Shown piece by piece: positions 35,172 to 43,884 of a stretch of 64,000 nt of DNA. Every line of letters starts with the position of its first letter. The first letter of the stretch is position 1. The stretch is from Amycolatopsis sp. MtRt-6 (GTDB taxonomy: Bacteria; Actinomycetota; Actinomycetes; Mycobacteriales; Pseudonocardiaceae), in contig NZ_JADWPD010000010.1 in NCBI RefSeq assembly GCF_017308975.1, positions 186,001 to 250,000 of the forward strand, given 5' to 3'. The position numbers were made by a program, and so were the translations under genes. The notes under the pieces were generated by a model. The model was not told the DNA's origin, did no database searches, and saw nothing but the letters and a program-made list of their open reading frames with translations.

Positions 35172-36098
35172 CTAGCTCGCTCGCACCCGTACCAAGTCCA
35201 GTGCCTTGCGCACGTGCCCGCCGGACGTGTGCAAAGCCTTTGCCGCGCTCTTGACGTCCTCGCCGGACAGCAAGTGCACCAGCGCCACCTTGAGGTCGCC
35301 CCCGGCCTCGGTGAGCGCGTCCGAGCAGTCCGCCATCGTCATGCCGGTGGCTTCCTGCAGGATCCGGATGGTCCGGCCGCGCAGCTTCGCGTTCGTCGCC
35401 CGCATGCTGACCATCAGGTTGGAGTAGGTCCGGCCCAGCTTGATCATCGTCGCGGTGGAGAACGACGTGAGGATCATCTTCTGCGCCGTGCCCGCCTTCA
35501 TCCGGGTCGAGCCGGCGATCGCCTCCGGACCGGTGTCGACCGCGATGAGGACGTCCACCCCGGCCGGCTTCGCGGCCTTGGCGTTGCCCGAAACCAGCCC
35601 GGTCCGGGCGCCCTGGCGCGCCGCCGCGGCCAGCGCACCCAGCACGTACGGCGTCCTGCCCGACGCCGTCAGCCCGAGCACGAAGTCGCCGGGCTGCACC
35701 ATCGCGGCCATCTCGGCGGCCCCCGCCGCCGAGTCGTCCTCCGCGTTTTCGACGGCGTTGCGCAGCGCGCGTTCGCCGCCGGCGTGGTGCGCGATGAACC
35801 AGTCGCCCGGCACGTTGAACGTCGGCACCAGCTCGGCCGCGTCCAGGGTGGCCAGCCGCCCGGACGTGCCCGCGCCGACGTAGTGCACCCGGCCCCCGGC
35901 CCGCAGGGCGTCCACCGCGTAGTCCACCGCGTGCGCCACCTGGGGCAGCACCGCGGCCACGGCACCGGGGACCGTGCGGTCCTCGGCGTTGATCGCGCCC
36001 AGGATCCCCGCGGTGGACATCAGGTCGATGTCCCGGGTGCGGGGATTGCGGGTTTCGGTCGGCGAATCGACGTGCACCGTCTGCACGGGGACAGTCAT
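35172..36098 (-). CDS. murQ: N-acetylmuramic acid 6-phosphate etherase
   Basis: This 308-residue enzyme cleaves the lactyl ether of MurNAc-6-phosphate to give GlcNAc-6-phosphate, a key step of peptidoglycan recycling. The SIS-fold motif VGAGTSGRLATLDAAE and the conserved AGSTRMKAGTAQKM and SMRATNAKLRGR segments are present. The ATG at 36098 has GTGAGG six bases upstream; an in-frame ATG at 36125 lacks a ribosome-binding site. It follows the RpiR regulator gene, like murQ/murR in other bacteria. Confidence 0.94.
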   Translation of the reverse strand: MTVPVQTVHVDSPTETRNPRTRDIDLMSTAGILGAINAEDRTVPGAVAAVLPQVAHAVDYAVDALRAGGRVHYVGAGTSGRLATLDAAELVPTFNVPGDWFIAHHAGGERALRNAVENAEDDSAAGAAEMAAMVQPGDFVLGLTASGRTPYVLGALAAAARQGARTGLVSGNAKAAKPAGVDVLIAVDTGPEAIAGSTRMKAGTAQKMILTSFSTATMIKLGRTYSNLMVSMRATNAKLRGRTIRILQEATGMTMADCSDALTEAGGDLKVALVHLLSGEDVKSAAKALHTSGGHVRKALDLVRVRAS

Positions 36099-36125
36099 CA
36101 TGCGCCTCACTTTTTCTCCGGTCAT

Positions 36126-37127
36126 CTACTTGCCGGTTTCCCGCGGACGGCGACGTCCGTCCGGCCTGACCCCCAAGCGGTGCGATCCGACTGCGTCCCG
36201 CGTCGCGTCCAGTGCGCTGACCGACGCGTCCATGTGCCGCTGCGCGACGCCGATGAACAGGCAGTCGATGACGGTGAGCTGGGCGATGCGGCTGGCCGTG
36301 GCGCCCGAACGGAACGTGGTTTCCCGCGCTGCCGTCGTCAAAACATGATCGGCGACCTCGGTGATCGGGGAGCGGGGGAAGTTCGTCACGGCGATGGTGA
36401 TCGCGCCGTGCTCCCGCGCCACGCGCAGCGCCTCGACGGTGTCGGTGGTCGCACCGGTGTGCGAGACGCCGATCGCGACGTCACCGGGGCTCAGCACCGC
36501 GGCCGAGGTGAGCATGATGTGCGTGTCCGACCACGCGAAGCACACGCGGCCGATGCGGTGCAGCTTCTGCTGCAGGTCGGCGGCGACGAAGGCGCTGGCG
36601 CCCACGCCGTAGACGTCCACGCGGCCGGCGTTCGCGACGACCTCGATGACCTTCTCGAGCGTGGCGACCTCGAGCTGGTCGGCCGTCTCCTCGACGGCCC
36701 GCGCGTCGGCGAAGCTGACCTTGCCGATCACGGCGGCCAGGTCGTCCTCCGGGCTGATCTCGCCGCCGAGGTTGCGCGTGGTCCGCGCCTCGGTGCGCGC
36801 GGTGTCCGCGGCCAGCGCGATGCGCAGCTGCGGGTACCCGCCGACCCCGACGGCCTTGCAGAACCGGGTCACCGTGGTTTCGCTCGTGTTGGCGGCCAGG
36901 GCCACCTCGGTGATGCTGCGGCGCGCGACCGACGCCGGGTCTTCCAGCACCACCTTCGCCACGCGCTGTTCGGCGCGGGCCAGGCCGGGGAGCAGGGACC
37001 GGATCCGGACCAGCGGGCTGGAATCGGCGTCCCGCACGGCCGTCTGGACCGATACGGGCTCGGACGGTGCCGCGCCGACTACGGATTCAGCATCACTCAC
37101 CGTCGGAAAGTTACTAACCGTTGGCAT
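36126..37127 (-). CDS. murR: RpiR/MurR-family transcriptional regulator
   Basis: This is a 333-residue protein with an N-terminal RpiR HTH (RRSITEVALAANTSETTVTRF) and a C-terminal SIS sugar-phosphate domain (VDVYGVGASAFVAADLQQKL, then GVSHTGATTDTVEALRVARE). RpiR proteins next to murQ usually respond to MurNAc-6-phosphate. The gene name rests on this neighbourhood. Start choice is uncertain: ATG at 37127 or GTG at 37100. A near-palindrome at 37222-37239 lies upstream. Confidence 0.85.
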   Translation of the reverse strand: MPTVSNFPTVSDAESVVGAAPSEPVSVQTAVRDADSSPLVRIRSLLPGLARAEQRVAKVVLEDPASVARRSITEVALAANTSETTVTRFCKAVGVGGYPQLRIALAADTARTEARTTRNLGGEISPEDDLAAVIGKVSFADARAVEETADQLEVATLEKVIEVVANAGRVDVYGVGASAFVAADLQQKLHRIGRVCFAWSDTHIMLTSAAVLSPGDVAIGVSHTGATTDTVEALRVAREHGAITIAVTNFPRSPITEVADHVLTTAARETTFRSGATASRIAQLTVIDCLFIGVAQRHMDASVSALDATRDAVGSHRLGVRPDGRRRPRETGK

Positions 37128-37221
37128 TTGCGACAAGGCTACCCACACCCTTCGGTACAATCGCAACCCGTCCGTGTCTGCGGATCTGGATTTGCGATTA
37201 ATCGTTGACCAGAAAGTCGCC

Positions 37222-37239
37222 AACAGGGTCGACCTTGTT
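37222..37239. promoter_or_regulatory. Near-palindrome in the murR-amiE intergenic region
   Basis: AACAGGGTCGACCTTGTT is an 18-bp palindrome with one mismatched pair, centred on GGTCGACC. It lies 95 bases before the regulator's ATG in an unusually AT-rich gap (37128-37338) and is a candidate operator for autoregulation. Confidence 0.4.
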
Positions 37240-37338
37240 AACGAGGTCAAGCTAACGACTTGGCAACTTAGTGTCGCGGTGCAAGCGGCAAGCAGACGGT
37301 AAATTCCGGCTTGCGGTGGACAACCGGCGATCGGCCGG

Positions 37339-39096
37339 TCACCGAGAGGTCAACTGCCAACCCTCTGCGACGAAAACCGCGGGGTCTCGTTCACCGTCGA
37401 GGAGTGATCGGCCGCTCTCGGTGACTTTCACACCGTCCACCGAAACTCCGCGTCCCGTGTAACTCGGGTCGGTGCTGTAACGCCAGCGGAGGCTCACCGC
37501 CGCCCCCTGCGGCAGCGTGCCCACCGCCTTCCACCAGGCGCGGTGCCCGTGCCCGGAGAGCGACGTCACGATTCCGGAGGGTGCCCCCGGTCCCGATACC
37601 GATAGGGCGATCGGTTGCCAGTTAACACCGTCGGTGCTGGCCTGCAGCTGGAGTGGATCTCCGGTCCCTTCGGTGTCCACGAAGGCGGAGAACGACACGC
37701 ACGCTTGATCACTATGCGTGGTAAAAGCGCGGGTACCCAGCGTAGCGACGGCGGCGTTACCCAGCGTGCTCGTCCACGCGTCCTTCCCGGCCACCGGCCG
37801 CACCGCCATGGCCCGGGCCAGGGACGTCGCCCAGACCTGGCGGGCGGTGTTGATCGAGCCCCAGTTCCGGCTCGGGTGCACGCGGTTCGTCAGCAAGATC
37901 GCGAACGAGCGCGACTGCGGGTCGATGACCAGCGTCGTTCCGGTGTAACCGGTGTGCCCGGCGGTGACCGGCGACGCCAGCGCACCCATGTACCAGGGCT
38001 GGTCGAGCTCGAAACCGAGGCCGTGCGAGTCGTCCGGGAACTGCTGGTTGTAGTTCGTGAGCATCTGGCGCACGGTGTCCTGTCGCAGGATCCGGTGCCC
38101 GCGGTAGCTGCCGCCGTTGAGGATCGCCTGGGCGAGGACGGCCATGTCGCCGGTGGTGCTGAACACGCCGGCGTGCCCGGCGACACCACCCAGCGACCAC
38201 GCGTTCTCGTCGTGCACGCTGCCGCGCACCATCCCGCGCGGCGGATTCGCCTGGAACTCCGTCGCGGCGATCCGGTCCAGCTTCGACGCGGGCGGGTTGT
38301 AGCCGGTGTCGGCCATGCCGAGCGGCGCGGTGATGCGGTCGTGGACGACCTTGTCGAGGCTCTGCCCGGTCAGCTTCTCGACGATGAAGCCGAGCGTCAG
38401 CAGGTTGATGTCCGAGTAGAGGTACGTCGTGCCCGGCTTGTTCTTCAGCGGGCTGTCGAGCACGGCCTGCCGGCGCGACGGGATGTCCGGGTAGCCCGCC
38501 CACAGCGACGGGATCGGGTCGGCGTCGAACCCGGAGACGTGCGTGAGCAGCATCTTGACCGTGATGGCGGCCTTGTCGCCGGTGGCGAACTCCGGGAAGA
38601 AGCGGCTGACCGGGGTGTCGAGGGTGAACTGGCCGCGTTCGACAAGCTGCAGCACGGCGATCGAGGTGAACAGCTTCGAGATCGAAGCCATGTCGAAGAT
38701 CGTGTCGTTCTTCATGGGGACCTGCTGGTCCGCGGGCAGTTCGGTGCCCTGGGCGTCGGCGTACCGCAGCGCGCCGCCGACGGCGTACCGGTCGACGACC
38801 ACGCCGTCGTGCGCGAGCAGGCCGACCGCCCCGGAGAAGTGCGGGTGCCCGGTCGCGTCCGGCTTCGTCCAGCTCGCCAGGAAGTCCTCGGCCGCCTTGA
38901 TCGGCGCCGGGTCGAGGTTGACGTCCTGCGGGCGTCCGTCGCGCAGCGTCGTCCACGGCGGGGCGAACCCGTGCTGCGGCCGGTCGAAGCGGCCGGCCGC
39001 CGGATCGTGGCTGGTGATGGCGCTGGCTCCCGAGGTCAGGCTGGTCAGCGCGACCAGGACTCCGGTGGCCGCGACGAGGACCTTCCTAGCACGCAC
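37339..39096 (-). CDS. Secreted beta-lactamase-fold serine hydrolase (AmiE-like)
   Basis: This 585-residue exported protein has a signal peptide (KVLVAATGVLVALTSLTSGA, cleaved near ASA). The serine beta-lactamase-like domain carries SISK (138-141), YSDIN as the YxN element and GHTGYTG. The C-terminal 130 residues form an added beta-rich domain (LQLQASTDGVNWQPIALSVSG) that looks like a carbohydrate-binding module. In B. subtilis the like-placed AmiE is a beta-lactamase-fold amidase that removes L-Ala from MurNAc. GTG start at 39096. Confidence 0.85.
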   Translation of the reverse strand: MRARKVLVAATGVLVALTSLTSGASAITSHDPAAGRFDRPQHGFAPPWTTLRDGRPQDVNLDPAPIKAAEDFLASWTKPDATGHPHFSGAVGLLAHDGVVVDRYAVGGALRYADAQGTELPADQQVPMKNDTIFDMASISKLFTSIAVLQLVERGQFTLDTPVSRFFPEFATGDKAAITVKMLLTHVSGFDADPIPSLWAGYPDIPSRRQAVLDSPLKNKPGTTYLYSDINLLTLGFIVEKLTGQSLDKVVHDRITAPLGMADTGYNPPASKLDRIAATEFQANPPRGMVRGSVHDENAWSLGGVAGHAGVFSTTGDMAVLAQAILNGGSYRGHRILRQDTVRQMLTNYNQQFPDDSHGLGFELDQPWYMGALASPVTAGHTGYTGTTLVIDPQSRSFAILLTNRVHPSRNWGSINTARQVWATSLARAMAVRPVAGKDAWTSTLGNAAVATLGTRAFTTHSDQACVSFSAFVDTEGTGDPLQLQASTDGVNWQPIALSVSGPGAPSGIVTSLSGHGHRAWWKAVGTLPQGAAVSLRWRYSTDPSYTGRGVSVDGVKVTESGRSLLDGERDPAVFVAEGWQLTSR

Positions 39097-39107
39097 GAGT
39101 CTCCCCC

Positions 39108-40370
39108 TCAGCGGTAGAGCAGGTAGTGGCGACGTCTCCGGTCGAACTCGGCCAGCTCGGCCCGCCAGGCGCCGGTGACCTCGTCGACGCCCGCGCCGGC
39201 GTCGACCATGGTCCGGAGCCGGTCGGACCCGGACAGCTTGTCGATGTAGTTGTCGGGGCGCCAGGCGAACAGGTCCGGGTGCAGCGCCTTCGCCGTGACG
39301 AGCATGGCGACCGCGGTCCGGATCGCGTCGAAGCCGCGGGGGTCGCGCACGCTCAGCTGCACGCCGCCGCACGTCTGGTTGGCGAACTTGCTGAAGGTCG
39401 GGACGAAGTAGGTCTCGCGGAACCGGGCGCCGGGCAGGGCCAGGTCCTCGAGCTTCTCGCGCCAGCGCCAGTCGAGGCCGGGCGCGCCGATGATCTCGAA
39501 CGGCCGGGTGGTGCCGCGGCCCTCGGAGAACACCGTGCCCTCGAACATCCCGGTGCCCGGGTAGACGAGCGCGGTGTCCGGCGTCGGCATGTTCGGGCTC
39601 GGCAGCACCCAGTTCAGGCCGGTCCGCGCGAAGAGCGTGTCGCGCCGCCAGCCGCGGACCTGGACGACGTCGAGCCGCACCTTTTCGTCCGGCAGGAACT
39701 CCCCGGCGAAGAAGCGGGCGAGCTCGCCGACGGTCATGCCGTGCTGCTGGGCGATCGGCTGCCGTCCGATGCCGGAGGCGAACTTCGGGTCGAGCACCGG
39801 CCCGGCCGCCCGGCCGCCGAGCGGGTTGGGCCGGTCGAGGACGACGAAGGCCGCGTTCGCCTTCGCGGCGGCCACCATCGCCGTGTAGAGCGACCAGATG
39901 TAGGTGTAGAAGCGCGCGCCGACGTCGGCGATGTCGAACACGACGGTGTCGACGCCGGCCTTGGTGAACAGCGAAGCGAGCTTCGTCGCGTCGACGCCGT
40001 ACGCGTCGTACACCGGTACGCCGGTTCGCGGGTCGGTGTAGTCGCCCTCGGAGCCGCCGGCCTGCGCGCTGCCGCGGAAGCCGTGTTCGGGACCGAAGGC
40101 TGCCACCGGTGTCACGCCGGCGGCGACCATCGAGTCGACGATGTGGTCGCCGTTCAGCAGGACGCCGGTCGGGTTGGACAGCACGCCGACCTTGCGGCCC
40201 TTGAGCGTGCGCCAGCCCTGGGCAGCCAGTTGCTCGGCGCCGGTGAGGACGCCGTTCGCTGTTTCCGGCTGGACTGTTTCCGGTTGCGCCCCGGCCACGG
40301 CCGAGCCGCCCGCCAGTGCCGGGACGGCGAGCGCACTCGCGCCGAGGAAGTGGCGCCGGTTGAGGTTCAC
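39108..40370 (-). CDS. namZ: NamZ-type exo-beta-N-acetylmuramidase (DUF1343)
   Basis: This 420-residue protein has a Tat-type signal (RRHFLGASALAVPALAGG, residues 5-22) and the DUF1343/YbbC core: GRKVGVLSNPTGVLLNGDH, FGPEHGFRG, DVGARFYTYIWSLY, LDRPNPLGG and a C-terminal SPNMPTPDTALVYPG. NamZ of B. subtilis releases MurNAc from non-reducing ends of peptidoglycan chains. It overlaps nagZ by four bases. The active-site acid pair cannot be pointed to safely without alignment. Confidence 0.9.
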   Translation of the reverse strand: MNLNRRHFLGASALAVPALAGGSAVAGAQPETVQPETANGVLTGAEQLAAQGWRTLKGRKVGVLSNPTGVLLNGDHIVDSMVAAGVTPVAAFGPEHGFRGSAQAGGSEGDYTDPRTGVPVYDAYGVDATKLASLFTKAGVDTVVFDIADVGARFYTYIWSLYTAMVAAAKANAAFVVLDRPNPLGGRAAGPVLDPKFASGIGRQPIAQQHGMTVGELARFFAGEFLPDEKVRLDVVQVRGWRRDTLFARTGLNWVLPSPNMPTPDTALVYPGTGMFEGTVFSEGRGTTRPFEIIGAPGLDWRWREKLEDLALPGARFRETYFVPTFSKFANQTCGGVQLSVRDPRGFDAIRTAVAMLVTAKALHPDLFAWRPDNYIDKLSGSDRLRTMVDAGAGVDEVTGAWRAELAEFDRRRRHYLLYR

Positions 40371-42157
40371 CAGGTCAGCCCGTGGCCGAAGGGGTACTTG
40401 ACTTTCTGCACGTCGGCGCCCGCCGGGATGTCGACCGGCAGCTTCCCGACCGGCTTAGTCTTGCCGAGGATCACCTTCGCGAGCGCCTCCAGGGTCGGCC
40501 CGATGTAGCCGTAGGTGGCCAGCCAGGTCCGCACGGTGCTCGGGTAACCCGCGTCGTACGGGATCTGCGCGGCGACCGCGACGACCGGCTTGCCGGTGGC
40601 CGCCACGGCGTCGAGCAGCTTGGTCTGCAGCGGGTAGGTGCCGATGTTGTTGGTCAGCACGACGACGAGGTCGGCACTCTGCGCCTTGGCGACCGCCTGG
40701 GCGATCTGGGCGTCCGTCGGGGCCTGACCGGTCTGGTAGGCCGTCGCGGCCGTGCCGTGGGCGGTCAGCTTCTGCGCGAGGGACGCCGTCGTCGAGACGC
40801 CCCAGCCGGTGACCAGCGTCGTCGCGGGCTGCTGCTTCAGGGGCAGGAGGCCGGCGTCGTTCGCGATGGCCGTGATGCCGCGGTCGGCGATGTCCTGCGC
40901 CGTGGCGAGGCTCGACGGGATGCCGACGGTCTGCATCACCTTGCCCGGCGCGACGAACGGCGAGAACAGGATGCCGCGCTGGAACTTGAGCTTCAGCACG
41001 CGCAGCACGCTCTGGTCGATCCGCTGCATCGGGATGTCGCCGGACTTGACGGCGGCGAGGACCGAGTTGATGGCGAGGTCGAGGTGCACCGGCATGAGCA
41101 GCTGGTCGACGCCCGCTTTGAGCGCGAGCACCGGGATTTCGGCGTCGCTGTGCATTTCGCGCACGCCCTGCATCTCCAGCGAGTCGGTGATGACGACGCC
41201 GTTGTAGCCCAGTTCGTCGCGCAGCTTCCCGGTGACGATCGGCTTCGACAGCGTCGCGGGCTCGAGCGACGGGTCGAGGCTCGGGAACTGGATGTGCGCG
41301 GTCATGATCGAGTCGACGCCGGCCGCGATCGCGGCCTTGAACGGCGGCACGTCGGTGGCCCGCCACTGCGCCTCGGTGCTGTCGATCCGCGGCAGCCCGG
41401 TGTGGCTGTCGGTCGGCGCGGCGCCGTGCCCGGGGAAGTGCTTGGCCGTCGCCGCCACGGACTTCTCGAAGCCCTGGACCTCGGCGGTGACGAAATCGCC
41501 GGCCAGGCCGGGTTGCCCGGAGAAGGACCGGACGCCGATGACCGGGTTGACGGGGTTCGAGTTGACGTCGGCATCGGGCGCAAAGTCCTGGTTGATGCCG
41601 ACGGCCCGCAGTTCCCGGCCGAGGATGGTGGCGGCCTGCGTCGCGCGGTTCGTGTCCCGCCCGGCGGAGATGGCCATGGCGTTCGGGAACTCGGTGGCCG
41701 GCGCGCCCATCCGCGTGACGGTGCCGCCCTCCTGGTCGGCGGCGATCTGCAGCGGGATGTGCGCCCCGCTGCGGACCGCGGCCTGCTGGAGGCCGTTGGA
41801 CAGCTTCGCGACCTGCACGGGGTCGTCGAAGTTGTCGCGCGAGTCGTTGTTGAAGTAGATGACCCCGCCGAGGTGGTACTTCTCGATGACCTGCGCGGGG
41901 GTGTCGACGCCGAAGTCCGCCTGGTTCTTCGGGTTGACCTCGTCGGCGGACTTGCCGTTCACCCAGGTGACGAACAGCTGCCCGACCTTCTGCTCCAGCG
42001 TCAGCCCGCGCAGTGTCTGCGTCGCCGCGGCCTCGGCCTGCGCGTCCGCGCTCACCCGCGGTGCACTCGCCGCGGTCGCGACACCCACACCGGTGAAGGC
42101 GAGCACCCCGGCGACGGGCAGGGCGAGCGCATGGAACCTCCGATTTCGGGTCGTCAC
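40367..42157 (-). CDS. nagZ: Secreted glycoside hydrolase 3 (NagZ, beta-N-acetylglucosaminidase)
   Basis: This 596-residue exported enzyme has a signal peptide (LALPVAGVLAFTGVGVATAA) and the GH3 features KHFPGHG with downstream TDSH (His252 as acid/base pair) and nucleophile Asp325 in VVITDSLEMQG. A C-terminal domain after residue 390 is present, as in two-domain GH3 enzymes. It removes GlcNAc from peptidoglycan fragments. It is the first gene of the minus-strand run nagZ-namZ-amiE-like-murR-murQ and overlaps namZ by four bases. Confidence 0.93.
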   Translation of the reverse strand: MTTRNRRFHALALPVAGVLAFTGVGVATAASAPRVSADAQAEAAATQTLRGLTLEQKVGQLFVTWVNGKSADEVNPKNQADFGVDTPAQVIEKYHLGGVIYFNNDSRDNFDDPVQVAKLSNGLQQAAVRSGAHIPLQIAADQEGGTVTRMGAPATEFPNAMAISAGRDTNRATQAATILGRELRAVGINQDFAPDADVNSNPVNPVIGVRSFSGQPGLAGDFVTAEVQGFEKSVAATAKHFPGHGAAPTDSHTGLPRIDSTEAQWRATDVPPFKAAIAAGVDSIMTAHIQFPSLDPSLEPATLSKPIVTGKLRDELGYNGVVITDSLEMQGVREMHSDAEIPVLALKAGVDQLLMPVHLDLAINSVLAAVKSGDIPMQRIDQSVLRVLKLKFQRGILFSPFVAPGKVMQTVGIPSSLATAQDIADRGITAIANDAGLLPLKQQPATTLVTGWGVSTTASLAQKLTAHGTAATAYQTGQAPTDAQIAQAVAKAQSADLVVVLTNNIGTYPLQTKLLDAVAATGKPVVAVAAQIPYDAGYPSTVRTWLATYGYIGPTLEALAKVILGKTKPVGKLPVDIPAGADVQKVKYPFGHGLTW

Positions 42158-42341
42158 GACCAGCCTCCCAGAAAGTTGCGGGCGCCGTCGGACGTCAGAA
42201 GTCCACTCGGAGGCGCCGGTATCGGGAAGCTACTCACCGAATCCGGCGCTGTCCATCGACGGACCGCACGAACGGCCCAGTCGTACCCGGATCGGTAGCG
42301 AAAGTCTCCGTTCGCAAGATGCGCAGCGGCCAAACGGCTGA

Positions 42342-42460
42342 CGAGTCCCGCCCCCAATCACGCGAGTCCCGCCCCGGCTCACGTGATGCCCGGCCAATCA
42401 CGCGTGATGCCCCGCTGATCACGCGAGATGCCCCACCAGTCACGCGTGATGCCCCAACCC
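42342..42460. repeat. Degenerate 21-bp tandem repeat
   Basis: About six units follow the form CGCG(T/A)GATGCCCC(N)CCAATCA: 42361-42381, 42382-42400 (19 bases), 42401-42421, 42422-42442, 42443-42460, with an older unit before. The CGCGTGAT core is partly palindromic. The units drift, with a CGAGTCCCGCCCC version on the left side. Translation in either direction gives only repetitive peptides, so it is noncoding. Confidence 0.85.
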
Positions 42461-42488
42461 CGCGGCGGCATGTCCCCCACATAGACGA

Positions 42489-42522
42489 GGCGGCGCCCGT
42501 GGCCTAAGCCACGGGCGCCGCC
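42489..42522 (-). terminator. Strong terminator of the small RNA candidate
   Basis: GGCGGCGCCCGTGGC (42489-42503) and GCCACGGGCGCCGCC (42508-42522) form a perfect 15-bp stem with a four-base loop. Confidence 0.85.
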
Positions 42523-42727
42523 CGCCAGCGGGAAAATCTAGGGGGGCCCAGGCGGGAAAGCGGGTCGTACCTACATGGACTCGGCGTGTGGCGTCCCACT
42601 ACGCAGTCCCTAGACGACGAGCCTCCCGCGGCGCGCTGCGCGTGGGTACCCGGAGTCCGCGCACGGAGGTTTGCCGGGGTGGAACAGGCTTCTCTTCTAC
42701 CTGCTCCCTGGCCGACCGAACGTCCGC
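42489..42727 (-). ncRNA. Candidate Ms1/MTS2823-like 6S-type small RNA
   Basis: The minus strand carries a likely RNA of about 240 bases. A promoter with TTGAAG, 17-base spacer and TAGAAA lies at 42734-42762, and a 15-bp, four-loop terminator at 42489-42522 ends it. Its 5' GGCCAGG can pair with CCTGGGCC near the 3' end, and GCGCGGACTC with CGAGTCC inside, giving a rod-like fold. In mycobacteria the abundant RNA MTS2823/Ms1, which binds core RNA polymerase, lies just downstream of the HAD gene Rv3661; here the candidate lies just downstream of its homologue. Homology was not tested; the identity is an inference from synteny and shape. Confidence 0.5.
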
Positions 42728-42733
42728 ACCTAC

Positions 42734-42762
42734 TTTCTACGCCGTGAGCCCGGTCACTTCAA
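42734..42762 (-). promoter_or_regulatory. Promoter candidate for the small RNA
   Basis: On the minus strand TTGAAG (42762-42757) is separated by 17 bases from TAGAAA (42739-42734). These match the sigma-70-type TTGACA and TATAAT hexamers at four of six positions each. A start near 42727 is predicted. Confidence 0.45.
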
Positions 42763-42888
42763 GTGCGCGGACGGGTGCACCGGTACAGAGGCTGGATCGG
42801 GTGACATCGGCACCCTGCGCGACGGACAATTCGGGGCTGGGCCAAGCAAAGTGGAGGCCGTACGGCCGTGTGGGTGGCGGGCGGCCGG

Positions 42889-43719
42889 CTATCGGGACCG
42901 ACGGCGACGGTTGAGGCCGTACCAGGTCGCTCCGGCGGCCACCGCGCCGACGCCGAGCGCCACCATCCCGGCCGATCGCGTGGGCAGCCGGGTGCGCAGC
43001 GACATCGGCCGGTCGAAGGCGAGGATCGGCCAGCCGCGGTCCAGGGCCTCGCGCCGCAGGAGCTTGTCCGGGTTGACCGCGTGCGGGTGCCCGACGACCT
43101 CGAGCAGCGGGATGTCAGTGCTCGAGTCGGTGTAGGCGAAGCACTCGGCGAGGTCGTAGCCGTAGGCCGCGGCGAGTTGCTTCGCGGCGACGGCTTTGTT
43201 GGCGCCGTAGCAGTAGAAGTCGACTTCGCCGGAGTAGCGGCCGTCTACGATCTGCATCCGCGTGGCGACGCTCCGGGTCGCGCCGAGCATCTCCGCCACC
43301 GGCGCGACGACCTCCTCGCCGGTCGCCGACAGCACGATCACGTCGTGCCCGTCCGCGCGGTGGCGCGCGATCAGCTCGGCCGCCTCCGCGTACACGAGCG
43401 GGTCGACGACGTCGTGCAGCGTCTCGCGGACGATCGCCGAAACCTGGGCGACGTCCCAGCCGGCGCACAGCGCGGAAACCTCGGCGCGCAGCCGCTCGGT
43501 TTTGTTCTCGTCGGCGCCCGCGAGCGAGAACACCAGCTGCGCGTAGGCGCTGCGCAACGCGGCGCGACGGTTGATCAGCCCTTCTTTGAGGAGGGGCTTG
43601 CTGAACGCCAACGCGCTCGACGAAGCGATGATCGTCTTGTCCAGGTCGAAGAACGCGGCCACCGCGTGCTCCGGGCCCGGCTTCCGGATGCGCGACGGCG
43701 CGCTGCTCGGTTCGGCCAC
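42889..43719 (-). CDS. HAD-superfamily phosphatase, membrane-tethered (Rv3661-like)
   Basis: This 276-residue protein has HAD motif I FFDLDKTI (Asp25 and Asp27), motif II VLSATGEE and motif IV YTDSSTDIPLL, matching the HAD-IB SerB/CicA-like group. A hydrophobic stretch near the C-terminus (MVALGVGAVAAGATWYGL) ends in RRRRSR, suggesting a tail anchor. Substrate is unknown. The GTG at 43719 is preferred to a longer start. It occupies the place of Rv3661 upstream of the small RNA candidate. Confidence 0.85.
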   Translation of the reverse strand: MAEPSSAPSRIRKPGPEHAVAAFFDLDKTIIASSSALAFSKPLLKEGLINRRAALRSAYAQLVFSLAGADENKTERLRAEVSALCAGWDVAQVSAIVRETLHDVVDPLVYAEAAELIARHRADGHDVIVLSATGEEVVAPVAEMLGATRSVATRMQIVDGRYSGEVDFYCYGANKAVAAKQLAAAYGYDLAECFAYTDSSTDIPLLEVVGHPHAVNPDKLLRREALDRGWPILAFDRPMSLRTRLPTRSAGMVALGVGAVAAGATWYGLNRRRRSR

Positions 43720-43884
43720 CTGTCCAGGATAGGAGCTTGATCGCGGCGCGTCCCGTTGATCCACCACGCGCGCGTCGCGCCGGGCGGAAAATCCATGACA
43801 GGCAGGCACTTCGGGCGCGCTGTGCCGTTACCGAACTGTGTGCCTCCTCCGGCGCGCGAACCGGCGCCGGGCGGAGTTACAGTG

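Larger units (their letters stand above)
42158..42888. other. Gene-free stretch between nagZ and the HAD gene
   Basis: Over 700 bases hold no ORF I would support. They contain a 21-bp tandem repeat (42342-42460), a strong hairpin (42489-42522) and a likely small RNA promoter (42734-42762); the latter two bracket a minus-strand RNA candidate. Sequence 42158-42340 is plain upstream region of nagZ. Confidence 0.6.

Noticed and set aside
42234..42507. ORFs through the 21-bp repeat giving GASRVIG and TRDAPPV repeats
   Set aside because: Both strands give repetitive peptides because the unit length is divisible by three; there is no coding signal.
42523..42888. RNase P RNA or tmRNA in the gene-free stretch
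   Set aside because: The conserved GAGGAAAGTCCGG core of RNase P and the tmRNA ends are absent; an Ms1-like RNA fits context better.
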